Shown here: positions 1 to 5,285 of the stretch, piece by piece
How the letters are laid out: each line of letters starts with the position of its first letter
How positions within the stretch are numbered: the stretch's first letter is position 1
DNA from: Clostridia bacterium
Lineage (GTDB): Bacteria; Bacillota; Clostridia; TANB77; CAG-508
Reading direction: 5' to 3'
NCBI GenBank assembly: GCA_900752095.1
Contig: CAADUD010000155.1
Span: 1 to 5,818 of the forward strand
Length of the DNA: 5,818 nucleotides
Notes under the pieces: generated by a model
Database searches by the model: none
What the model was told of the DNA's origin: nothing
What the model saw: only the letters and a program-made list of their open reading frames with translations
Program-made: the position numbers and the translations under genes

Positions 1-45
1 ACTCTCTCTCTCTCTCTCTCTTACTATTTCAATACTTTCATGCAT
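1..45 (-). CDS. Start of an unrecognised gene with an (AG)10 repeat in its first codons (partial, runs off the left edge)
   Basis: A leftward reading frame opens at ATG 45-43 and stays open to position 1. It reads M-H-E-S-I-E-I-V followed by alternating Arg and Glu codons made by the AG repeat. An AAAGGG purine run (62-57) lies 11 nt upstream, a slightly long spacing. A near-consensus promoter (104-76) would give a leader of about 25 nt. The product cannot be recognised from 15 residues. The frame and start rest only on promoter, purine run and open frame. A competing ATG at 65-63 gives a 13-codon peptide that stops at 26-24, and the ATG at 41-39 is in that same frame. Because the repeat is dinucleotide, gain or loss of one unit would shift the frame. 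The contig edge falls at the repeat, so assembly error is possible. Confidence 0.4.
   Translation of the reverse strand, partial: MHESIEIVRERERES
2..21. repeat. (CT)10 dinucleotide microsatellite ((AG)10 on the minus strand)
   Basis: Ten perfect CT units occupy 2-21, with A at position 1 and T at 22. Repeats this long and perfect are rare in bacterial DNA outside slippage-prone (contingency) loci. The repeat lies within the first codons of the putative leftward gene at 45-1. An array cut off by the window edge, or an assembly artefact at a contig end, cannot be excluded. Confidence 0.9.
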
Positions 46-75
46 TTTATTTTTTTCCCTTTCATTCTTTTTTTT

Positions 76-104
76 ATTATATCAATGTTCTTTTTTTTTT
101 TCAA
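76..104 (-). promoter_or_regulatory. Sigma-A type promoter with a poly-A spacer
   Basis: On the minus strand, TTGAAA (104-99, 5 of 6 consensus bases) is followed by exactly 17 nt and a perfect TATAAT (81-76). Initiation is expected near 69, inside an A8 run. Eleven consecutive A (101-91) cover the end of the -35 box and the first part of the spacer. Slippage in this run would change the -35/-10 distance and so promoter strength. It points leftward, towards the putative ATG at 45-43, and lies about 120 nt beyond the Ca2+-ATPase stop codon. Confidence 0.65.
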
Positions 105-148
105 GTATTTTTTTCTTAACCTTTATTTTTAAAAGCAAAAGCACTTAT

Positions 149-174
149 AAAAAATTGAATTAAATCTTTTAATT
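149..174 (-). terminator. Weak AT-only hairpin terminator after the Ca2+-ATPase gene
   Basis: A perfect 7-bp stem (158-164 with 168-174) has a 3-nt loop. In the leftward direction it is followed by CAA and six T (154-149). It lies about 55 nt after the ATPase stop codon and before the next leftward promoter, the right place for a terminator. The stem has no G-C pair, so it would be weak. Rightward it is followed by only four T. Confidence 0.35.
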
Positions 175-227
175 TTTTCGTCTTCTCAAATTTCGTTAAT
201 TCAGTAGATATAAAATGTTTTCTGATA

Positions 228-2996
228 TCATATTGAAGAATTTTGTCTATCTTTCTTTGTATAAATTACTTTTCCAAATTTTATTTCATTTGCTTTTTTC
301 TGTATTTCCATAATGAATAATGGTAAAATAGAAATTCCTATCGTTATTATCCATTGTATACTGTTTAGTGGCACTAATTTGAATAAATCTGCAATTGGTG
401 GAATTACTACTACTCCTATTTGTAGCAATGTACCTAATAGAAAGGCTCCAAATAAGTACTTATTTTCTAAAAATCCCACTTTAAAAATGGATTCATCACT
501 TTTAATATTAAAGCTATGAACTAATTCTAAAAGTCCTAAACTTAAAAATGCCATTGTTCTTCCTACTTCTACACCATAAAAAGAATTTCCAATACTAAAG
601 GCAACTAAAGTTAATACTCCTAGCATAGTTCCTTCTGCAAAGATTTTCCACCATAGTCCATCTGCAAAAATTCCTTTTTTGCTATCAATTGGTTTACGGT
701 TCATAATGTTTTTGTCCGGTCTTTCTAGCCCTAAAGCAATTGCTGGAAGTGAATCTGTTACTAAGTTAATCCATAATAATTGAATAGCAAGTAATGGTGA
801 CTTTAGCCCTAAAAGTAAACCTAAAAAGATAGTTACAATTTCCCCTACATTAGTGGCAATTAAGAAGTGAACTGCTTTTTTTATGTTATCAAAAATATTT
901 CTACCTTGTTTTACTGCTTCTACAATAGTAACAAAATTATCATCTGTTAATATCATATCTGCTGCATTTTTTGCTACATCTGTACCATTTTTTCCCATAG
1001 CAATTCCAATGTCTGCATTTTTAAGAGCTGGAGCATCGTTTACGCCATCCCCTGTCATAGCTACTACTGCCCCAGTAGATTGAAATGCACTTACAATTTT
1101 CACTTTATGTTCCGGTGTAACTCTAGCAAATACAGAATACTTCATAATATCTCTTTTTAGAATAGCTTCTGGTATTTTGTCTAGTTCTTCTCCAGTAATT
1201 GCTAAGTCTTGTGGTTTTAAAATACCTAAATCTTTTGCAATTGCTTTTGCAGTTGCGATATGATCCCCTGTTATCATAACAGTTTTAATTCCAGCTCTTC
1301 TACAAGTTGTAACTGCTTCTTTTACTCCTTCTCTTGGTGGGTCCATCATGCCAATTAAACCCACATAAATAAGATCTTGCTCCATTTTACTATCTAAATT
1401 TACAGGCAATTGTTCTATATCTAAATAGGCTATTGCTAAAACTCTTAAAGCTTGATTTGCCATTTGAGTATTTTGTTTTTCTATTTGAGAGGTTAGATTT
1501 CCATTTAATTTTGTAACATTACCAATTGTATAAGCCTTAGTACATTTTTTTAGTAATACGTCTGGTGCTCCTTTACAAATAATTCGATATCCGTTTGGAA
1601 TCTTGTGAATGGTTGTCATCATTTTTCTGTTAGAGTCAAAAGGAATATCTCCTATTCTTGGCATTGCTTGATATAATTGCTCTTTATTCTGTCCTTCTTC
1701 TAGAGCTTTATTCACAATAGCCATTTCTGTGGGTTCTCCTGTTACCTCTAATTTTCCTGCTTGATTACTAATTTCTACATCTGTACACATGGCTCCTAAA
1801 CTTAAAATCCATTTGTTAAAATTTTGCATTGTTGAATTTGTATTTTGCCAATCTTTGGCCGATGTATTACTATTTTTTAAATAATTACTATATTTTTCCT
1901 CTATTTTTTTATTTGAATGTGTTTCACCATTTAAAGTAATTTCTCCGTCTAAACTAACTATTTTAGTTACTTGCATTTTATTTTGTGTTAGGGTTCCTGT
2001 TTTGTCTGAACAAATTACACTACTGCTTCCTAAAGTTTCCACTGCTGGAAGCTTACGAATAATACTGTTCTTTTTTGCCATTTTTGTAACACCAATAGAA
2101 AGCATAATAGTTACAATAGCAGGAAGTCCTTCTGGAATAGCTGCTACTGCAAGCCCTACAGATGTCATAAACATTTCAATTGGTTCAATTTTTTTGAATA
2201 TGCCTATTACAAAAATAAGAAAGCAAATAATTAAACAAGCAATTCCCAAGCTTTTTCCGACTTGTCCTAATTTTTTCTGAATTGGTGTTTCTGGGGACTC
2301 ATTTGTTAGAATCATATTAGCTATTTTTCCAACTTTTGTATTCATACCAGTTTCTGTTACAATTGCTTCTCCATGTCCATTTACTACAATGGTAGTTGCA
2401 AAAGCTAAATTTATCATATCTCCTAATGCTGTTTTTTCATTTAAAAGAGATTCTGCCTCTTTTAAAACAGGAATTGTTTCACCTGTTAAACTAGACTCTT
2501 CAATTTTTAAGTTAGAAGAAGAAATTAATCTACAATCTGCTGGTACATAATTCCCCGCTTCTAATAACACAATATCTCCTGGCACTACTTCTTCCCCTTT
2601 TAAAGTTATAACATTTCCTTGTCTTTTTACTTTACAAGTAGGCGCAGACATTTTTTTAAGTGCTTCTAGAGATTTTTCTGCTTTTGCTTCTTGTATTAGT
2701 CCCATAATAGCATTAAATACTACAATAGCAATGATAATTATGGAGTCGAAATAGTCATTACTGCCTTCCATTTTAGAAACAATGGCGGAAACAACAGAAG
2801 CAATTAATAAAATAATAATCATAAAATCATTAAACTGCTTTAAAAAACGAATTAAAATAGATTGTTTCTTTTGCTCTTTTAGCTGATTTACTCCATATTT
2901 TTGCCTTCTTTCTTCTACTTGCTTTTCGCTTAAACCCAGCTCTATATTTGTTCCTAACTTTTTTTCTACTTCTTTTGTAGATAACATATGCCACAT
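228..2996 (-). CDS. P2-type Ca2+-transporting ATPase (SERCA/YloB/LMCA1-like)
   Basis: This is a full-length cation-pumping P-type ATPase of 922 residues that should export Ca2+ across the cytoplasmic membrane using ATP. Numbered from the chosen start, it shows the N-terminal cation-ATPase domain, actuator-domain TGE (171-173), the phosphorylation site DKTGT with Asp331, nucleotide-domain KGAP (475-478), TGD (576-578) and the hinge TGDGVNDAP (648-656). Ten membrane segments fit, at about 55-76, 84-102, 250-266, 281-303, 707-730, 738-757, 785-805, 812-828, 847-866 and 880-898. Ca2+ ligands aligned to SERCA appear intact: Glu289 in PEGLPA (M4), Asn716 and Glu719 in NVGE (M5), Asn744, Thr747 and Asp748 (M6) and Glu824 (M8). 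The AGGAGG (3010-3005) lies 8 nt before ATG 2996, the start chosen, but only 2 nt before ATG 3002, which would add Met-Lys. Ca2+ specificity is inferred; Mn2+ transport is an alternative. Confidence 0.95.
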   Translation of the reverse strand: MWHMLSTKEVEKKLGTNIELGLSEKQVEERRQKYGVNQLKEQKKQSILIRFLKQFNDFMIIILLIASVVSAIVSKMEGSNDYFDSIIIIAIVVFNAIMGLIQEAKAEKSLEALKKMSAPTCKVKRQGNVITLKGEEVVPGDIVLLEAGNYVPADCRLISSSNLKIEESSLTGETIPVLKEAESLLNEKTALGDMINLAFATTIVVNGHGEAIVTETGMNTKVGKIANMILTNESPETPIQKKLGQVGKSLGIACLIICFLIFVIGIFKKIEPIEMFMTSVGLAVAAIPEGLPAIVTIMLSIGVTKMAKKNSIIRKLPAVETLGSSSVICSDKTGTLTQNKMQVTKIVSLDGEITLNGETHSNKKIEEKYSNYLKNSNTSAKDWQNTNSTMQNFNKWILSLGAMCTDVEISNQAGKLEVTGEPTEMAIVNKALEEGQNKEQLYQAMPRIGDIPFDSNRKMMTTIHKIPNGYRIICKGAPDVLLKKCTKAYTIGNVTKLNGNLTSQIEKQNTQMANQALRVLAIAYLDIEQLPVNLDSKMEQDLIYVGLIGMMDPPREGVKEAVTTCRRAGIKTVMITGDHIATAKAIAKDLGILKPQDLAITGEELDKIPEAILKRDIMKYSVFARVTPEHKVKIVSAFQSTGAVVAMTGDGVNDAPALKNADIGIAMGKNGTDVAKNAADMILTDDNFVTIVEAVKQGRNIFDNIKKAVHFLIATNVGEIVTIFLGLLLGLKSPLLAIQLLWINLVTDSLPAIALGLERPDKNIMNRKPIDSKKGIFADGLWWKIFAEGTMLGVLTLVAFSIGNSFYGVEVGRTMAFLSLGLLELVHSFNIKSDESIFKVGFLENKYLFGAFLLGTLLQIGVVVIPPIADLFKLVPLNSIQWIITIGISILPLFIMEIQKKANEIKFGKVIYTKKDRQNSSI

Positions 2997-3004
2997 TTTC
3001 ATAT

Positions 3005-3010
3005 CCTCCT
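3005..3010 (-). promoter_or_regulatory. Consensus Shine-Dalgarno AGGAGG of the Ca2+-ATPase gene
   Basis: A perfect AGGAGG reads leftward at 3010-3005. It is 2 nt from ATG 3002 and 8 nt from ATG 2996. Normal spacing favours the second ATG, which removes two residues from the longest possible product. Confidence 0.85.
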
Positions 3011-3054
3011 TTGTTTTTGTTTTATATATATGTGGCTTGTCTATCTTTTAGAAC

Positions 3055-3097
3055 TTTAAGATTAATGAAAAATTATACTTTATTCATAAATCTTAAA
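3055..3097. repeat. 43-bp inverted repeat around the -10 box of the Ca2+-ATPase promoter
   Basis: The arms 3055-3069 and 3083-3097 are complementary at 14 of 15 positions (one A/A mismatch) and are separated by 13 bp that contain the -10 hexamer. No T-run follows in the leftward direction, so it does not look like an intrinsic terminator. A DNA operator is the more natural reading. The right arm also takes part in a second inverted repeat (3091-3114). Confidence 0.8.
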
Positions 3098-3100
3098 ATG
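3072..3100 (-). promoter_or_regulatory. Candidate promoter of the Ca2+-ATPase gene
   Basis: A perfect TATAAT lies on the minus strand at 3077-3072. At 17-nt spacing the -35 position (3100-3095) reads CATTTT, a poor match, so the promoter would be weak or need an activator. Initiation near 3065 would give a leader of about 70 nt. Inverted repeats cover both promoter elements. Read-through from ytaF could also supply transcript. Confidence 0.4.
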
Positions 3101-3114
3101 CTTAAATTTTAAGA
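3091..3114. repeat. 9-bp perfect inverted repeat overlapping the -35 position
   Basis: The arms 3091-3099 and 3106-3114 are perfectly complementary around a 6-nt loop. The left arm shares 3091-3097 with the larger 43-bp inverted repeat, so the two structures are mutually exclusive as hairpins. Leftward it is followed by only three T, so terminator function after ytaF is doubtful. Confidence 0.7.
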
Positions 3115-3140
3115 AGCTTACTTTTATTTTATAGAATAAT

Positions 3141-3167
3141 CTTACAAAAAAATGGCTTGTTTTTAAG
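3141..3167 (-). terminator. Imperfect hairpin just after ytaF (possible weak terminator)
   Basis: Read leftward, CTTA at 3167-3164 pairs with TAAG at 3144-3141. Inside it, further A-T pairs are interrupted by two mismatches, leaving a small loop. It begins about 18 nt past the ytaF stop codon. It lacks a G-C rich stem and a good T-run after it, so the call is weak. Confidence 0.2.
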
Positions 3168-3184
3168 TAGCAAATCGTTTTAGT

Positions 3185-3736
3185 CTATAAGCAAAGTCTA
3201 ATTATTCCTATCATAATTAACAAACTAGCAGAAATATAATTCCAAAAAGAATGTGATATCTTCTTAAATTTTTGAATTTTTTGTGCTACTTTTCTTCCTA
3301 TAGATAAAAATCCTATTTGAAAAAGGGAAACTAACAAGGGAAAAAGTAAAAAAGTACTTTCGAACATTCCTGTTCCTATCCCAACACTAAAAGCATCCAA
3401 AGATAAAGCAATTCCCAAAGAAATAGCTTCTTTACTATCTATTTGTTTAGAAGAGTCTACATCGTAAATTTCCGGATCTTGAATTCCTTGTAAAAGCATT
3501 TCCAACCCCCTAAAACATAAGATTCCACTTCCTATCATATTACTTAAGTTATTTGGTAAAAATTTTTCAATTTGGCTCCCTATAAAAACCGCTAACATAC
3601 TAATGGTAAAAGAAATAGTAAATAAAATCAGTTTGGCTTTTTTTGTAATTTGAATATTTCTTAACCCATAGGTGACACCAATTCCAATAGAATCTATACT
3701 CGTGGAAAAAGCCAATAATACATAAGTAAATAACAT
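3185..3736 (-). CDS. ytaF: YtaF/MntP-family integral membrane protein
   Basis: This is a 183-residue, six-segment membrane protein. It is two related halves of three helices: segment 1 carries a LAFSTSIDSIGIG stretch (Asp15) and segment 4 the matching ALSLDAFSVGIG stretch (Asp114). Such paired Asp-containing helices are typical of the MntP (Mn2+ efflux) superfamily, and the overall pattern fits its YtaF branch, named sporulation membrane protein in Bacillus. Other segments lie near residues 36-53, 63-82, 128-150 and 163-182. The biochemical role of YtaF is not established; cation transport is inferred from the superfamily. The start chosen is ATG 3736-3734, because GAGGTG (3749-3744) sits 7 nt before it. 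The upstream in-frame ATG at 3751 overlaps that site and has none of its own. The Ca2+-ATPase gene follows 188 nt downstream on the same strand. Confidence 0.85.
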   Translation of the reverse strand: MLFTYVLLAFSTSIDSIGIGVTYGLRNIQITKKAKLILFTISFTISMLAVFIGSQIEKFLPNNLSNMIGSGILCFRGLEMLLQGIQDPEIYDVDSSKQIDSKEAISLGIALSLDAFSVGIGTGMFESTFLLFPLLVSLFQIGFLSIGRKVAQKIQKFKKISHSFWNYISASLLIMIGIIRLCL

Positions 3737-3743
3737 AATTTCA

Positions 3744-3749
3744 CACCTC
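3744..3749 (-). promoter_or_regulatory. Ribosome binding site deciding the ytaF start
   Basis: GAGGTG reads leftward at 3749-3744, 7 nt before ATG 3736-3734. The in-frame ATG at 3751-3749 overlaps this site, so the longer 188-residue version is unlikely. Confidence 0.7.
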
Positions 3750-3754
3750 ATATT

Positions 3755-3928
3755 ATCTTATGTTACTTTTACAGTTTTGCCACTTTTTCATCTTACTTTT
3801 TATTATCTTTATTTTCATTTTCTATTTTTTGTCTTTTCTTTTGTTACCCTCGTTCTATTTTTCTTTTGTTTCGTTTTTCTTTTTTGGTTTCTACCTTTTT
3901 ATTCCTTATTTTACTTGCTTTTTAGGAG
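3755..3928. other. Extremely T/pyrimidine-rich divergent intergenic tract
   Basis: The gap between ytaF and the ATP-grasp gene is dominated by T, broken mostly by C, on the plus strand. It contains many T4-T6 runs. Two overlapping rightward open frames of 63 codons (3760-3951 and 3777-3968) exist, but they are Phe/Leu-rich by composition, lack a ribosome binding site and look non-coding. The tract ends at the rightward promoter of the ATP-grasp gene. It could act as bent A-tract DNA or UP-element-like sequence. Confidence 0.6.
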
Positions 3929-3943
3929 ATTTTGGTTTAAAAT
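3915..3943 (+). promoter_or_regulatory. Promoter of the ATP-grasp/murE block
   Basis: TTGCTT (3915-3920) is followed by exactly 17 nt and TAAAAT (3938-3943). Initiation near 3950 gives a leader of only about 25 nt that carries the ribosome binding site (AAAAAGGAG, 3956-3964) before the TTG start at 3975. Confidence 0.5.
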
Positions 3944-3974
3944 ACGAGTAGAAATAAAAAGGAGATGAAAACTG

Positions 3975-5198
3975 TTGCAACCTAATGTATTAATTATAGG
4001 GACTGATATTAATGCTTATTACATGGCAAGGTGTTATTATGAACTTTATCAAACAAAAGTAGATTTAATAGGAAGAGTAGCAATGCCATTTACTTCTCTT
4101 AGTAAAATTACCAATGTTTCTATTGTTTCTAATTTAATAGAACCTAAAATTTTTTTAGATACTTTAATTTCTTATGCTAAAAAACATCCATCTGCTCAAA
4201 AAATATTATTAATAGGCACCAATGATACTTATGTTAGACTAATTGCAGAATATGCCGATACTTTGGAACGCTATTATTTGTTTAACTATCCTTCTAAGGA
4301 AATAATGGATACTCTTTTAGTAAAAGAAACTTTTTATAGTACTTATGCAAATAGTTCCCTTACTTTTCCTAAGACTTTTATTTATGCCTGTGATGGTTCT
4401 ATGAAGGTAGAAGAGGTAAAGCAATATTTTTCTCTTTATCCTTTAATTATTAAGCCAAGTGATGGTATTACTTATCATGAAATCGACGATCTTGCAAAAG
4501 TATATAAAATAGTAGATGAAATTAGCTTAGAAAAGACTTTGCAAAAAATTGAAAATTTAGGTTACCATGGTCATTTAATTATTCAAGAATTTATTCCTGG
4601 AGATGACAGTGCTTTACACGATTGTCTATTTTATTGCGGAAAAGATAAAAAGGCTAGAGTTGCTACCTTTGCCCAAATTGGCTTGCAAGAACATACTCCA
4701 ACAGGAATTGGAAATTGTACCGTTCTTGTTAATGGTTTTAGCCAATATGGCTATCCAGAAGACCTTATTTATCAATTAAAAGATTTTTTAGAAAGTATTG
4801 GTTATCAAGGTTTTGCTGAATTTGATTTAAAATATGATGTAAGAGATCAAAAGTTTAAAGTTTTTGAAATTAACCCTAGGCAGTCCAGAAGTGGCTATTA
4901 TTTAAGTGCTTGTGGATATAATTTAGTAGACTTATTAGTAAAAGATCTATACACAAACGAATTGAATTTTGATTTTGAAATTGCAAAAGAAAAAATGGTA
5001 CTCAGCTTTGTACCTAAAAGAGTAATGAAACAATATATTTTAAGCAAACCTTTAAAAGAAGAAATCAAAAGACTAATAAAACAAAAAAAGCTAATTCATC
5101 CTATTGCCTATTCTAAAGATATGTCATTAAAAAGAAGAAAATACCTTTTTATGAGAGCATTAAATTATCAAAAGAAATATCAAAAATATCATTTTTAA
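3975..5198 (+). CDS. ATP-grasp carboxylate-amine ligase, D-aspartate ligase (Asl)-like
   Basis: This 407-residue ATP-grasp enzyme should activate a carboxylate with ATP and join it to an amine. From memory it resembles Enterococcus faecium D-aspartate ligase Aslfm along its whole length, which adds D-Asp to the lysine side chain of UDP-MurNAc-pentapeptide. Shared features are the N-terminal GTDINAYYMAR pocket (9-19), YPLIIKPSD (155-163, ATP-binding Lys160), IIQEFIPGDD (202-211), TPTGIGN (241-247), GFAEFDLKYD (279-288) and the metal-binding FEINPRQSRSG (297-307; Glu298, Asn300). The length also matches. The start is TTG, supported by GGAG 10 nt upstream. The nearby ATG at 3965 is out of frame and stops after six codons, and the next in-frame ATG (4023) would cut into the N-terminal fold. 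The MurE-type gene follows after 87 nt, which supports a cell-wall role. The amino acid used is inferred; related ATP-grasp ligases of other specificity are possible. Confidence 0.8.
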   Translation: MQPNVLIIGTDINAYYMARCYYELYQTKVDLIGRVAMPFTSLSKITNVSIVSNLIEPKIFLDTLISYAKKHPSAQKILLIGTNDTYVRLIAEYADTLERYYLFNYPSKEIMDTLLVKETFYSTYANSSLTFPKTFIYACDGSMKVEEVKQYFSLYPLIIKPSDGITYHEIDDLAKVYKIVDEISLEKTLQKIENLGYHGHLIIQEFIPGDDSALHDCLFYCGKDKKARVATFAQIGLQEHTPTGIGNCTVLVNGFSQYGYPEDLIYQLKDFLESIGYQGFAEFDLKYDVRDQKFKVFEINPRQSRSGYYLSACGYNLVDLLVKDLYTNELNFDFEIAKEKMVLSFVPKRVMKQYILSKPLKEEIKRLIKQKKLIHPIAYSKDMSLKRRKYLFMRALNYQKKYQKYHF

Positions 5199-5285
5199 AA
5201 GATAGGAAATTTACTTTGTTATATGTGGGGTTATAGGTAAATCCCTAAAAAACCTAAATATATTTTTATATAAGGAATGAAATTT
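5199..5285 (+). other. Short intergenic gap between the ligase and murE-like genes
   Basis: This 87-nt gap holds no convincing terminator or promoter. A loose hairpin can be drawn (5209-5214 with 5237-5242, 22-nt loop), but it has no following T-run. AAGGA (5272-5276) is the ribosome binding site for the next gene, 9 nt before its ATG. Co-transcription of the two genes is therefore the simplest reading. Confidence 0.4.

Noticed and set aside
24..65. Leftward 13-codon ORF from ATG 65-63 to TAG 26-24, as a leader peptide
   Set aside because: It would begin only about 4 nt from the expected transcript start, with no ribosome binding site. It is noted as a competitor for the start at 45 but not called.
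313..2280. Rightward open frames of 66 to 92 codons inside the Ca2+-ATPase gene (313-519, 883-1083, 2002-2280)
   Set aside because: They are antisense shadows of a well-conserved gene, with no recognisable domain and no convincing translation signals.
3692..3757. Leftward 21-codon Lys-rich ORF-like stretches near the ytaF leader as a small gene
   Set aside because: They arise from A-rich DNA, lack a ribosome binding site and show no recognisable pattern.
3737..3783. Possible ytaF promoter (GTGGCA-17-TAAGAT, leftward)
   Set aside because: Only 4 of 6 matches in each box, and the predicted start would fall on the ribosome binding site itself.
3760..3968. Two overlapping hydrophobic rightward ORFs of 63 codons, reminiscent of small membrane peptides
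   Set aside because: They are Phe/Leu-rich simply because the DNA is T-rich, have no ribosome binding site, overlap each other in different frames, and end inside the promoter or leader of the ligase gene.
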